From NCBI GenBank assembly GCA_945637645.1, contig CALZDK010000012.1, positions 1 to 19,176 of the forward strand: 19,176 nt of DNA, given 5' to 3'. Numbering within the stretch: the first letter of the stretch is position 1; every line of letters starts with the position of its first letter. Positions 1 to 8,477 of this stretch are shown in pieces. The notes under the pieces were generated by a model, which was not told the origin of the DNA, ran no database searches, and saw only the letters and a program-made list of their open reading frames with translations. This DNA comes from an uncultured Prevotella sp. (GTDB lineage: Bacteria; Bacteroidota; Bacteroidia; Bacteroidales; Bacteroidaceae). A program made the position numbers and the translations under genes.

Positions 1-50
1 GCACCTGACTCTTAATCAGGGTGTCCAGGGTTCGAGCCCCTGCAGGCGTA
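1..50 (+). tRNA. tRNA-Lys (anticodon CTT), 5' part cut off by the window edge
   Basis: The 3' part of a tRNA is visible. The anticodon stem pairs CCTGA (4-8) with TCAGG (16-20) around the loop CTCTTAA, which puts the anticodon CTT at 11-13 and predicts lysine. The T-arm pairs CAGGG (26-30) with CCCTG (38-42) around the standard TTCGAGC loop. The 3' acceptor strand is 43-49 with discriminator base A at 50. CCA is not encoded (the next bases are CAA), so it must be added after transcription. The acceptor 5' strand and most of the D-arm lie outside the window. Confidence 0.93.
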
Positions 51-159
51 CAAACCACAGCGTGATGGCAGCATCCCCCAGTGATGTTGTCATCATGTTT
101 GTTTTAGGAACATACTTTTTGTTGTACCTTATAAAATATCAAGCACATATCAGAAAACG

Positions 160-2628
160 ATGGACGACAATCAAAATAAAAATGCTTTCTCCATGATAGC
201 AGACATAGAAGGCGACTTCATCGAAATGTCAAATGATGAAATGCCAACTTCCCTGCCGCTTTTAGTCACTCGCAACATGGTGATGTATCCTGGTGTGGTG
301 ACACCGATAATCATTGCCCGTGCGTCGAGCAATAAGCTCATACGCAAATGCGAGAAAAACCACGACCTCATTGCCGTTATCCCACAGCTCGACCCTAACG
401 TTGAGTCACCAACAAGAACGGACGAGTTGTTCGGCTATGGTGTCTATGCACGAGTGGTTAAGTCGCTCGAACTGCCAGGAGGCGGAGTTACTGCCATTCT
501 TCAGGCTTTCGGACGTCTGAAGCTTATTGACATCACGAATACTAAACCATATCTTGTTGCCAACGTGGAGCCTGCGCCCGAAATACTCGACAACATGGGA
601 GACTCGGAGTTCAAGACTGCCATCGAGGACATGAGGAAGCGCACACTGCAGTATATACGCATCAACGAAGACATACCTGACGAGGCAATGTTTGCAGTGA
701 GCAATGTCAAGAACGACGTGATGACAATAAACTATCTCTGCACCAATCTCCCCTTTGACTTCAAGGAGAAGATGGGGCTGCTGAAGGTATCCGACCTAAA
801 GGAAAGACTCTTCGGACTGATGCGTCTTATCGACCGCGACATGAAACTGCAGGAACTTAAGCAGAACATCCGCGAGAAGACACGAGACGACCTCGACGAA
901 CAACAACGCAACTATTTCATACAGCAGCAGATAAAGAATCTCCAGGCAGAGATACACAACGGCGACGCTTCACCAGAGCATCACGAGCTGATGAAGAAGG
1001 CTGCGGAAAAACATATGAGCAACGAGGTTTTCAATGTGTTCGAAAAAGAACTTGCAAAACTCGACCAGCTCCATCCACAAAGTCCTGATTTCAACACCCA
1101 ACTTACATATTTGCAGACTTTCGTCTCGCTGCCCTGGGGCGAATACACGGACGACGACCACAACCTGAAGCGTGCAAAACGTGTGCTCGACCACGACCAC
1201 TATGGCATGGAAAAGGTGAAGGAGCGCATACTCGAGTATATAGCCGTGCTGAGTCTCAGAGGTGACCTCAAGTCCCCTATCATCTGCCTCTATGGTCCTC
1301 CGGGAGTGGGCAAGACAAGCCTCGGAAAGAGTATTGCCAACTCGCTCCGAAGGAAATATGTGCGAATATCGCTTGGTGGAGTTCACGACGAGGCGGAAAT
1401 CAGAGGACATCGCCGCACATATATCGGAGCTATGCCTGGAAGAATAATAAAAGGATTGCAGAAAGCAGAATCGGCAAACCCTGTGTTCATTCTCGATGAG
1501 ATAGACAAAGTGACGCAGAACAACGTCAATGGCGACCCATCGTCGGCACTCCTTGAAGTGCTTGACCCTGAGCAGAACAATGCTTTCCACGACAACTATC
1601 TCGATGTGGATTTTGACCTCTCCAAAGTGTTGTTCATTGCCACTGCCAACGATTTAACCACCATACCACGTCCCCTACTCGACCGTATGGAAATAATCGA
1701 GGTGTCGGGCTACATCACAGAAGAAAAATTTGAGATCGCGAAACGTCATCTCATACCTAAGCAGATGGAAGCCACGGGACTGAAGAAGAAGAGCAAGGTG
1801 ACTTTCAACAAGGCAGCGGTGGAAAAGATAATAGAGCAATACACCCGCGAGAGCGGCGTGCGACAACTTGAGAAGCAGATCGACAAGGCATTGCGTAAAA
1901 TCGCCTTCCGGTTTGCAAGCGAGGGCGTGATGCCATTCGACAAGATCACTCCACAGGAGATAGAGACACTGTTGGGAAAGCCACCATACTATCGCGACAT
2001 CTATCAGGGCAACGACTATGCGGGTGTTGTCACTGGATTAGCTTGGACAAGCGTGGGAGGTGAGATACTTTTCATAGAAACGAGCATCAGCAAAGGAAAG
2101 GGAGCGAAACTCACGTTGACGGGAAATCTCGGCGACGTGATGAAAGAGTCGGCTGTGCTGGCTCTTGAATACGTGAAGTCGCATGCTGACTCACTAAACA
2201 TCGACTACCGAATTTTTGACAACTACAATATCCACATTCATGTGCCCGAAGGCGCAACGCCAAAGGACGGTCCATCTGCAGGCATCACCATTGCCACATC
2301 GCTCGCCTCTGCACTTACGCAACGCAAGGTGAGGGCAAATGTTGCCATGACAGGTGAGATAACACTTCGAGGCAAGGTTTTGCCAGTAGGCGGAATAAAG
2401 GAAAAGATTCTCGCAGCCAAGCGTGCGGGCATCACCGACATACTCCTGTGCAAGGAGAACAGGAAAGACATAGAGGAGATTCCCGACATATACCTCAAAG
2501 GAGTGTCGTTCCACTATGTGGAGAATGTAGCTGACGTTTGGGAATACTCACTCACCGACAAACTTGTAGAGAATCCGCAAGTGTTTGAGATAGAAGAAGA
2601 AAACAACGACAAAAAGGAAGACAAATGA
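160..2628 (+). CDS. lon: Lon ATP-dependent serine protease (endopeptidase La)
   Basis: Cytosolic AAA+ protease that unfolds and degrades damaged and regulatory proteins. The 822 residues have the full family layout: an N-terminal substrate-binding LON domain (from about residue 34), a coiled-coil helical region (about 230-310), an AAA+ module with Walker A GPPGVGKTS at 379-387 and Walker B FILDEIDK at about 443-450, and the C-terminal protease domain. The catalytic dyad is Ser706 in the PKDGPSAG motif and Lys749 in GGIKEK, with the spacing seen in E. coli Lon. An acidic/lysine-rich tail (EEENNDKKEDK) follows. The stop overlaps the tgt start by 4 bases (ATGA), so the two are probably co-translated. 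In the 109 bases between the tRNA and lon I found no convincing TTTG/TAnnTTTG pair; the nearest -7-like string is TACCTTAT at 125-132, with poor spacing. Confidence 0.98.
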   Translation: MDDNQNKNAFSMIADIEGDFIEMSNDEMPTSLPLLVTRNMVMYPGVVTPIIIARASSNKLIRKCEKNHDLIAVIPQLDPNVESPTRTDELFGYGVYARVVKSLELPGGGVTAILQAFGRLKLIDITNTKPYLVANVEPAPEILDNMGDSEFKTAIEDMRKRTLQYIRINEDIPDEAMFAVSNVKNDVMTINYLCTNLPFDFKEKMGLLKVSDLKERLFGLMRLIDRDMKLQELKQNIREKTRDDLDEQQRNYFIQQQIKNLQAEIHNGDASPEHHELMKKAAEKHMSNEVFNVFEKELAKLDQLHPQSPDFNTQLTYLQTFVSLPWGEYTDDDHNLKRAKRVLDHDHYGMEKVKERILEYIAVLSLRGDLKSPIICLYGPPGVGKTSLGKSIANSLRRKYVRISLGGVHDEAEIRGHRRTYIGAMPGRIIKGLQKAESANPVFILDEIDKVTQNNVNGDPSSALLEVLDPEQNNAFHDNYLDVDFDLSKVLFIATANDLTTIPRPLLDRMEIIEVSGYITEEKFEIAKRHLIPKQMEATGLKKKSKVTFNKAAVEKIIEQYTRESGVRQLEKQIDKALRKIAFRFASEGVMPFDKITPQEIETLLGKPPYYRDIYQGNDYAGVVTGLAWTSVGGEILFIETSISKGKGAKLTLTGNLGDVMKESAVLALEYVKSHADSLNIDYRIFDNYNIHIHVPEGATPKDGPSAGITIATSLASALTQRKVRANVAMTGEITLRGKVLPVGGIKEKILAAKRAGITDILLCKENRKDIEEIPDIYLKGVSFHYVENVADVWEYSLTDKLVENPQVFEIEEENNDKKEDK

Positions 2629-3752
2629 AATTTGAGCTCCAGCATACCGACCCATGTTCCGACGCGCGAGCAGGACTGATAACCACAGCCCACGGACAGA
2701 TAGAGACGCCTATATTCATGCCAGTAGGCACTTGTGGCAGTGTCAAGGGAGTACATTTCTCTGAACTTCGCGAACAGGTGAAGGCTCAGATAATCCTTGG
2801 CAACACCTACCACCTCTATCTCCGTCCAGGTCTTGACATACTGCGACAGGCAGGTGGACTCCACGGTTTCAACGGTTGGGAAAAACCAATACTTACCGAC
2901 TCTGGAGGTTTCCAGGTCTTCTCTCTCACGGGAATAAGGAAGTTGCGCGAAGAAGGATGTGAGTTCAGGTCACACATCGACGGCTCTAAACATTTCTTCA
3001 CGCCAGAGAACGTTATGGACACACAACGAGTCATCGGTGCAGACATCATCATGGCGTTCGACGAGTGTCCTCCAGGTCAGAGCGATTACCAATATGCCAA
3101 GAAGAGCCTCCTCATGACCCAACGATGGCTCGACCGCTGCATTAAGCGTTTCTCTGAGACCACCCCACTCTACGGTTACGACCAGACCCTCTTCCCCATC
3201 GTCCAGGGCTGTACGTTCAAAGACCTTCGCACCGACGCCGCGAAATATGTGGCTGACAAGAATGCCGACGGCAATGCCATAGGAGGACTTGCCGTGGGAG
3301 AACCTACAGAGGTGATGTATGAGATGATAGAAGTGGTAAATGCCGTGCTTCCAAAGGACAAACCACGCTACCTTATGGGCGTAGGAACTCCGCAAAACCT
3401 CCTTGAGGCAATAGAGAGGGGCGTTGACATGTTCGACTGTGTGATGCCTACGAGAAACGGCCGCAATGCCATGCTCTTCACCTATAACGGAACAATGAAC
3501 ATGCGCAACAAGAAATGGGAGAACGATTTCACCCCTATCGACCCGGAAGGCTGCGATGTTGACCGCATCTACACCAAGGCATATCTTCACCACCTCTTCA
3601 AAGCTCAGGAACTTCTTGCACTGCAAATAGCCAGCATACACAATCTCGCTTTCTATCTGCGACTTGTCGGCGATGCCAGAAAACACATCATTGCGGGTGA
3701 CTTTGTGCAGTGGAAACACAGTGTGATAGAAGATTTAGGCAAACGTATATAA
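2625..3752 (+). CDS. tgt: tRNA-guanine(34) transglycosylase (queuine synthesis)
   Basis: Swaps guanine-34 of GUN-anticodon tRNAs for preQ1 in queuosine synthesis. The 375-residue protein has the usual bacterial length and the TIM-barrel landmarks: DSGGFQ with Asp92, FDECPPG with Asp146, the VQG and GGLAVGE substrate-site segments, and MFDCVMPTRNGRN with the probable nucleophile Asp271. The C-terminal zinc site is unusual. In E. coli it is C-x-C-x2-C plus a downstream His; here the aligned positions are Glu308, Cys310 and Asp313, with His339 of IHNL kept. Two of three cysteine ligands are therefore missing, although the surrounding motif (PIDPEG...YTKAYLHHL) aligns well. I recall similar losses in other Bacteroidota Tgt proteins but cannot verify that here. 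The gene overlaps the lon stop by 4 bases and precedes the permease gene by 15 bases. Confidence 0.96.
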   Translation: MKFELQHTDPCSDARAGLITTAHGQIETPIFMPVGTCGSVKGVHFSELREQVKAQIILGNTYHLYLRPGLDILRQAGGLHGFNGWEKPILTDSGGFQVFSLTGIRKLREEGCEFRSHIDGSKHFFTPENVMDTQRVIGADIIMAFDECPPGQSDYQYAKKSLLMTQRWLDRCIKRFSETTPLYGYDQTLFPIVQGCTFKDLRTDAAKYVADKNADGNAIGGLAVGEPTEVMYEMIEVVNAVLPKDKPRYLMGVGTPQNLLEAIERGVDMFDCVMPTRNGRNAMLFTYNGTMNMRNKKWENDFTPIDPEGCDVDRIYTKAYLHHLFKAQELLALQIASIHNLAFYLRLVGDARKHIIAGDFVQWKHSVIEDLGKRI

Positions 3753-3767
3753 CTTTCAGCAACAAAG

Positions 3768-5015
3768 ATGGTTATGAAGTATAAGAAAATAAGGAAACAT
3801 CGACGCTACCTGCATTTCGCAAGAGGCACACGCCGACTTTTCAGCAAGTTGTTTGGAAGGCGCAGCATCATCGGCCGCTGCCTTCATCCTGTAGTGTGGC
3901 TGTTATCGTTCCTCAATCCCTTCAGATATATCAGACGCATCGACCGCTACATAATATCAAAATTCATAGGAACATACATCTATTCCATCATTCTCATCAT
4001 CTCTATTTCCATAGTTTTCGACGTGAATGAGAACCTGGCAAAGTTCACTACAAATCATGCGCCGCTGCGTGCCATAATACTTGACTACTATGCCAACTTC
4101 ATACCCTACTTTGCCAACCTGTTCAGTCCTCTCTTCGTATTCATAGCCGTAATTTTCTTCACGTCCAAGTTGGCAGGCAATTCGGAGGTGATAGCAATGT
4201 TGGCAAGTGGCATGAGCTTTAAGCGACTCATGCGTCCTTATATGATTTCAGCGGCAATGATCTCCATTCTTAACTTCACTCTCGGAGCCTATGTCATACC
4301 AAAGGGCACCGTGGTGAGACACGAGTTTGAGTCACTCTACAAGAACAACAAGAAGAACACCTCAGCATCCAACGTACAGCTGCAAGTTGGTCGTGGCATC
4401 ATTGCATATATCCAGCAATACGACGATGTCACGAAGACTGGCTATGGCTTCTCGCTCGACAAGTTCGAAAACAAGAAACTCGTCAGCCACATGACAGCCA
4501 ACGTAATAAAATACGACACCATATCTGACAGCCGCTACCAGTGGCGTGCCGTGAACTATAAGATTAGGACACTGAAGGGTATGCGCGAACATATTACCTC
4601 TGGACAAGAGATTGACACACTTGTGATGATGGAGCCTATGGACCTCGTGTTCAGCAAGGGACAACAGGAAACTTTCACAAGTCCGGAGCTGCTGCGATAC
4701 ATATCCAAACAGAAAGACCGCGGTTCGGGCAATGTAGTGCAGTATGAGGTGGAATACCACAAGCGAATAGCGGCATGTTTCGCATCGTTCATTCTCACCA
4801 TCATTGGTGCCAGTCTCTCTGCAAGAAAGCGTAAGGGCGGTATGGGACTTTATCTTGGCATAGGAATGGCGCTGAGTTTCTCCTATATTCTTCTGCAGAC
4901 CATCAGCTCCACTTTCGCCATCAATGCCGACACGCCACCTGTGCTTGCAGCTTGGATACCGAACTTATTGTATTTCGTAATAGCTTATTATTGTTTTAAG
5001 AAAGCTCCAAACTAA
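3768..5015 (+). CDS. LptF/LptG-type (YjgP/YjgQ) lipopolysaccharide export permease
   Basis: Inner-membrane permease of the family that works with LptB to extract lipopolysaccharide and pass it to the LptC-A-D bridge. Its 415 residues show three N-terminal membrane helices (about 66-84, 106-131, 156-175), a large periplasmic beta-rich part (about 180-325), and three C-terminal helices (about 330-350, 358-378, 390-410). The segment KLAGNSEVIAMLASGMSFKRLMRP is the cytoplasmic coupling helix typical of the family. Before helix 1 lies an unusually long, strongly basic stretch of about 55 residues; there is no Met after residue 3 before helix 1, so the extension cannot be removed by choosing another start. 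ATG at 3768 and 3774 are both possible. The TAA stop shares one base with the helicase ATG. LptF and LptG cannot be told apart from sequence alone. Confidence 0.92.
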   Translation: MVMKYKKIRKHRRYLHFARGTRRLFSKLFGRRSIIGRCLHPVVWLLSFLNPFRYIRRIDRYIISKFIGTYIYSIILIISISIVFDVNENLAKFTTNHAPLRAIILDYYANFIPYFANLFSPLFVFIAVIFFTSKLAGNSEVIAMLASGMSFKRLMRPYMISAAMISILNFTLGAYVIPKGTVVRHEFESLYKNNKKNTSASNVQLQVGRGIIAYIQQYDDVTKTGYGFSLDKFENKKLVSHMTANVIKYDTISDSRYQWRAVNYKIRTLKGMREHITSGQEIDTLVMMEPMDLVFSKGQQETFTSPELLRYISKQKDRGSGNVVQYEVEYHKRIAACFASFILTIIGASLSARKRKGGMGLYLGIGMALSFSYILLQTISSTFAINADTPPVLAAWIPNLLYFVIAYYCFKKAPN

Positions 5016-6325
5016 TGAAATTTGAAGAAACATATCTAAACGACAACATTCTCGACGCACTCTACGACATGCACTTCGAAGAGTGTACGCCGATACAGGC
5101 AGGATGCATTCCTGAAATTCTCGACTATCGCGACGTGATAGGAATAGCGCAGACGGGAACAGGAAAGACAGCTGCCTATCTGTTGCCTATACTCAGTATG
5201 CTCGACGACGGAGGCTATCCACAAGACGCCATCAACTGCATCATAATGGCACCTACCAGAGAACTGGCACAACAAATCGACCAAGCCATGCAGGGCTTCG
5301 GATATTATCTTGAAGGCATAAGCAGCGTGGCTGTCTATGGAGGCAACGACGGAACACGCTACGACCAGGAGATGAAGAGCCTAAGACTTGGAGCTGATGT
5401 AGTGATAGCCACACCTGGACGACTGCTAAGCCATATCCGCATGGGCAATGTTGACCTCAGCCGAGTCAGCTTCTTCGTGCTCGACGAGGCAGACCGCATG
5501 CTCGACATGGGATTTAGCGACGACATAATGCAGATTGTCAAAGGACTGCCAGCTGACCGCCAGACAATAATGTTCTCCGCCACAATGCCCGACAAGATAC
5601 AGGCTTTGGCAAAAACCATATTAACAGATCCCGTTGAGGTGAGAATTGCCGTGAGCAAGCCTGCCGAGAAAATTCACCAAATGGCATACATATGCCACGA
5701 ACCTCAGAAACTCGGCATAATAAAACATCTCTTTAAGGGCAACAAACTTCAGCGCGTAATCCTGTTCTCAGGAAAGAAAGACAAAGTGAAGGAAGTGGGA
5801 AGACAACTCTCAATGATGGGAGTCAACTGCTGCCAGATGCACAGCGATCTCACACAACAGGAGCGCGACGAGGTGATGTTGCAGTTCAAGGCGGGAAAGA
5901 AAGATGTGCTTGTTGCCACAGACATAGTGGCGCGAGGCATCGATATCGACGACATACAAATGGTCATCAACTACGACGTTCCCCGCGACTGCGAGGACTA
6001 TGTCCACCGCATAGGGCGAACGGCTCGTGCCGACCGCGACGGCGAAGCCATAACCCTTGTCAACGAGGCAGATATGTATGCTTTCGGACAGATAGAGAAG
6101 TTTATTGAGAAGACCGTAGAGAAAATTCCTCTACCGGAAGAACTTGGCGAGGGTCCTGAATATACACCCGAACGACATGGTTCTCCAAGAGGCAAGGGGC
6201 GAGGAAGAGGCCGCAAGGGCAAGTATGGAGGCAAGAGACGCAATAACAAACGGGGCAACAACTCCAAACGGGACTCCAACGGAAAGAAAAAAGTGAGTGG
6301 AAAGAAAGAAAAAAACAAGGAATAA
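5015..6325 (+). CDS. DEAD-box ATP-dependent RNA helicase
   Basis: Superfamily 2 helicase that remodels RNA, probably in ribosome assembly or mRNA turnover. All core motifs are present in 436 residues: Q motif CTPIQ, motif I AQTGTGKT (45-52), PTRELAQQ, TPGR, DEAD (157-160), SAT (188-190), and in the second RecA domain ATDIVARGIDID and HRIGRTAR (331-338). Beyond about residue 385 the protein becomes a low-complexity basic tail rich in Gly, Arg, Lys and Asn, a common RNA-binding extension in RhlE/CsdA-like helicases. The exact paralogue (RhlE-like or DeaD-like) cannot be set, so no symbol is given. The start overlaps the permease stop by one base. This is the last gene of the lon cluster: a new promoter starts one base after its stop. 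Confidence 0.95.
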   Translation: MKFEETYLNDNILDALYDMHFEECTPIQAGCIPEILDYRDVIGIAQTGTGKTAAYLLPILSMLDDGGYPQDAINCIIMAPTRELAQQIDQAMQGFGYYLEGISSVAVYGGNDGTRYDQEMKSLRLGADVVIATPGRLLSHIRMGNVDLSRVSFFVLDEADRMLDMGFSDDIMQIVKGLPADRQTIMFSATMPDKIQALAKTILTDPVEVRIAVSKPAEKIHQMAYICHEPQKLGIIKHLFKGNKLQRVILFSGKKDKVKEVGRQLSMMGVNCCQMHSDLTQQERDEVMLQFKAGKKDVLVATDIVARGIDIDDIQMVINYDVPRDCEDYVHRIGRTARADRDGEAITLVNEADMYAFGQIEKFIEKTVEKIPLPEELGEGPEYTPERHGSPRGKGRGRGRKGKYGGKRRNNKRGNNSKRDSNGKKKVSGKKEKNKE

Positions 6326-6357
6326 TTTGTAGATTTCGGATTTTTTCATTACCTTTG
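6326..6357 (+). promoter_or_regulatory. Bacteroides-type promoter for rho
   Basis: A -33 element TTTG (6326-6329) is followed after 20 bases by TACCTTTG (6350-6357), an exact match to the TAnnTTTG -7 element used by the Bacteroidota primary sigma factor. It begins directly after the helicase stop codon. Transcription would start near 6363-6365, giving a leader of about 108 bases before the rho ATG. Confidence 0.8.
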
Positions 6358-6374
6358 CACCTGATTTTCAACTC

Positions 6375-6466
6375 GTGTTTCAATCATCCACGCGTTTTCT
6401 CATGTGCATTATGAAACACCCTCCCGAGAAACTCATAATAAGCAAAACATATATACACCTTATTAT
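6375..6466 (+). promoter_or_regulatory. Two inverted repeats in the rho 5' leader
   Basis: GTGTTTCA (6375-6382) and TGAAACAC (6412-6419) are perfect 8-base complements. ATAATAAG (6435-6442) and CTTATTAT (6459-6466) form a second perfect 8-base pair ending five bases before the rho ATG. If they fold, the second would place the translation start next to a weak A/U-rich hairpin. Neither is followed by a U-run. A regulatory role is inference. Confidence 0.4.
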
Positions 6467-6470
6467 ATAG
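6402..6470 (+). CDS. Possible 22-codon leader ORF upstream of rho
   Basis: An ATG at 6402 opens a 22-codon frame (with a second in-frame ATG at 6411, sequence MKHPPEK...) that ends with TAG at 6468-6470, one base before the rho ATG at 6472. Its last codons run through the 3' arm of the second leader hairpin, so translating it would open that hairpin and bring ribosomes to the rho start. E. coli rho also has an upstream leader ORF (rhoL). Short ORFs arise by chance in A/T-rich leaders, and no coding signature can be read from 22 codons, so this is only a candidate. Confidence 0.3.
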   Translation: MCIMKHPPEKLIISKTYIHLII

Positions 6471-6471
6471 T

Positions 6472-8463
6472 ATGTATAAGAAAGAAGAATTAGAATCAAT
6501 GGACGACGCCCAGTTGCTGGGCATTGCCAAAGAATTGGGTATCAAGCCATCACAAGACGATGAAAAGGAAACAGTAATCTACGCTATTCTCGACAAGGCT
6601 GCCGAGGATACCGCAGCCACTGCCGAGACACCCAAACGTAAGAGAACGAGAATAGCAAAAAAAGAAAAGGATAAGGTCTATACCGTAAAAGGAAAGGAAG
6701 GAGAAAACTTCGACGTAAGCAGAGGAATCCTTCCAGAAGCCAAGGAACAACAACTCTTCAACGACCTTCCAGCAACACCACAGGGTGAGTTGCCACCAGA
6801 GGAAGAACCGGCACAACCAGCTCCTGCTCCAAAGAAACGAGGACGAAAGTCAAAGGCAGAGCTGGCAGCAATAGAAGCCGCAAAACTCGCAGAGCAGAAC
6901 GCCCAAACCGAAATTGAAGGCGAGGTGGTGGTTGAGGAACAGCCAAACGATTCTCAACCTGCTACGGCAGACACCGTTGAAACACAACCTGTGCCTGACG
7001 TGCCAGAAGCAAGCTACGAACCCAATGCAGATGCCAATATGACACCTGAGATGGTTGATAAGCTCAACGAGAGGTTCAGCCAAAACAACACCCCCGCACA
7101 GCAGGAAACACGCCAAATGCCCGAGGGCGTATGGAGTGGTGACCCTTGCGACGGTACTGACTTTATCGTAGTTGTCGATTTGCCAATTGAAGACCGTGAG
7201 GCAATACCAAACCTCGACATCTTCGACCGTCCTACCATGCCACAGATGCCGCCAATGCAACCCATGCAGCCTATGCCACAGCAGACCCCTGACAATGAGG
7301 CAGCAAACTACGACAATTACGGCTATGAGGAGAACTACGATTTCACCGACATTATCGAAGGAAATGGCGTGCTCGAGATCATTACCGATGGCTACGGATT
7401 CCTTCGTTCAAGCGACTATAACTATCTGTCATCACCTGACGATATATACGTTTCTCCACAGCAAATAAAGAAATACGGTCTCAAGACAGGCGACGTGGTT
7501 GACTGCCTCGTACGTCCTCCACATGACGGAGAGAAATATTTCGCACTCAGCACAGTACGAAAGATTAATGGACGTCAGCCGCAGGAAGTCCGCGACCGCG
7601 TCTCTTTCGAACATCTCACCCCTCTCTTCCCAGAAGAGAAGTTCAACCTCACTGGCGACCGTTCCACCACAAACCCAAGCACACGCATCGTTGACCTCTT
7701 CTCGCCTATTGGCAAGGGACAGCGCGCACTCATCGTGGCACAGCCAAAGACTGGTAAGACTATCCTTATGAAAGACATTGCCAATGCTATTGCGGCAAAC
7801 CATCCGGAGGCTTATCTCATGATGTTGCTCATCGACGAGCGACCTGAGGAAGTTACCGACATGAGCCGCACAGTAAACGCAGAAGTCATCGCTTCCACAT
7901 TCGATGAGCCTGCAGACCGTCACGTTAAGATTGCGGGCATCGTGCTTGAGAAGGCAAAGAGAATGGTTGAGTGCGGACACGACGTAGTTATCTTCCTCGA
8001 CTCAATCACTCGTCTTGCAAGAGCATACAATACTGTAAGCCCAGCCAGTGGCAAGGTGCTCACCGGCGGTGTTGACGCCAACGCCCTACAAAAACCGAAA
8101 CGTTTCTTCGGTGCGGCACGAAACATTGAGAACGGAGGATCACTCACCATCATAGCCACGGCACTCATCGACACAGGATCAAAGATGGACGAGGTAATCT
8201 TCGAGGAATTCAAGGGAACGGGTAACATGGAATTGCAGCTCGACCGCATGCTGAGCAACAAGCGTATCTTCCCTGCTGTAAACCTCATACAGTCGAGCAC
8301 ACGACGCGACGACTTGCTCCACGACGAGACAACGCTCAAGCGAATGTGGATATTGAGAAACTTCATCAGCGAGATGAACCCGATAGAGGCAATGAACACT
8401 GTGCGCGACCGTCTGATAAAGACACGAAACAACGAGGAGTTCCTGCTCTCCATGAACGATTAA
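6472..8463 (+). CDS. rho: Transcription termination factor Rho with long disordered insertion
   Basis: Hexameric RNA-dependent ATPase that ends transcription and limits antisense and untranslated RNA. At 663 residues it is much longer than E. coli Rho (419). Order of parts: a Rho_N helical domain (about 1-45); a low-complexity insertion to about residue 295; the RNA-binding cold-shock-like domain (about 297-395); and the RecA-like motor with Walker A AQPKTGKT at 423-430, the SPASGKVLTGGVD Q-loop region and the GTGNMELQLDR segment. The insertion starts with basic clusters (PKRKRTRIAKKEK, KKRGRKSK), becomes acidic and Gln/Pro-rich, and contains a short Met-Pro repeat (about 256-270). Such insertions are typical of Bacteroidota; that of B. 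thetaiotaomicron Rho has been reported to drive condensate formation. It has its own promoter and leader. The downstream folK-like gene is 72 bases away. Confidence 0.98.
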   Translation: MYKKEELESMDDAQLLGIAKELGIKPSQDDEKETVIYAILDKAAEDTAATAETPKRKRTRIAKKEKDKVYTVKGKEGENFDVSRGILPEAKEQQLFNDLPATPQGELPPEEEPAQPAPAPKKRGRKSKAELAAIEAAKLAEQNAQTEIEGEVVVEEQPNDSQPATADTVETQPVPDVPEASYEPNADANMTPEMVDKLNERFSQNNTPAQQETRQMPEGVWSGDPCDGTDFIVVVDLPIEDREAIPNLDIFDRPTMPQMPPMQPMQPMPQQTPDNEAANYDNYGYEENYDFTDIIEGNGVLEIITDGYGFLRSSDYNYLSSPDDIYVSPQQIKKYGLKTGDVVDCLVRPPHDGEKYFALSTVRKINGRQPQEVRDRVSFEHLTPLFPEEKFNLTGDRSTTNPSTRIVDLFSPIGKGQRALIVAQPKTGKTILMKDIANAIAANHPEAYLMMLLIDERPEEVTDMSRTVNAEVIASTFDEPADRHVKIAGIVLEKAKRMVECGHDVVIFLDSITRLARAYNTVSPASGKVLTGGVDANALQKPKRFFGAARNIENGGSLTIIATALIDTGSKMDEVIFEEFKGTGNMELQLDRMLSNKRIFPAVNLIQSSTRRDDLLHDETTLKRMWILRNFISEMNPIEAMNTVRDRLIKTRNNEEFLLSMND

Positions 8464-8477
8464 GGGACTACGACATC

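Noticed and set aside
98..132. Possible lon promoter (TTTG at 98-101 with TACCTTAT at 125-132)
   Set aside because: The spacing of 23 bases and the imperfect -7 element do not meet the consensus; transcription may come from elsewhere or a different sigma factor.
970..1590. Minus-strand ORF of 206 codons opposite lon
   Set aside because: Shadow of the lon AAA+ region; no supporting signals.
2970..3719. Minus-strand ORF of 249 codons opposite tgt
   Set aside because: Antisense shadow of a well-supported gene; no promoter, no motif and unlikely amino acid composition.
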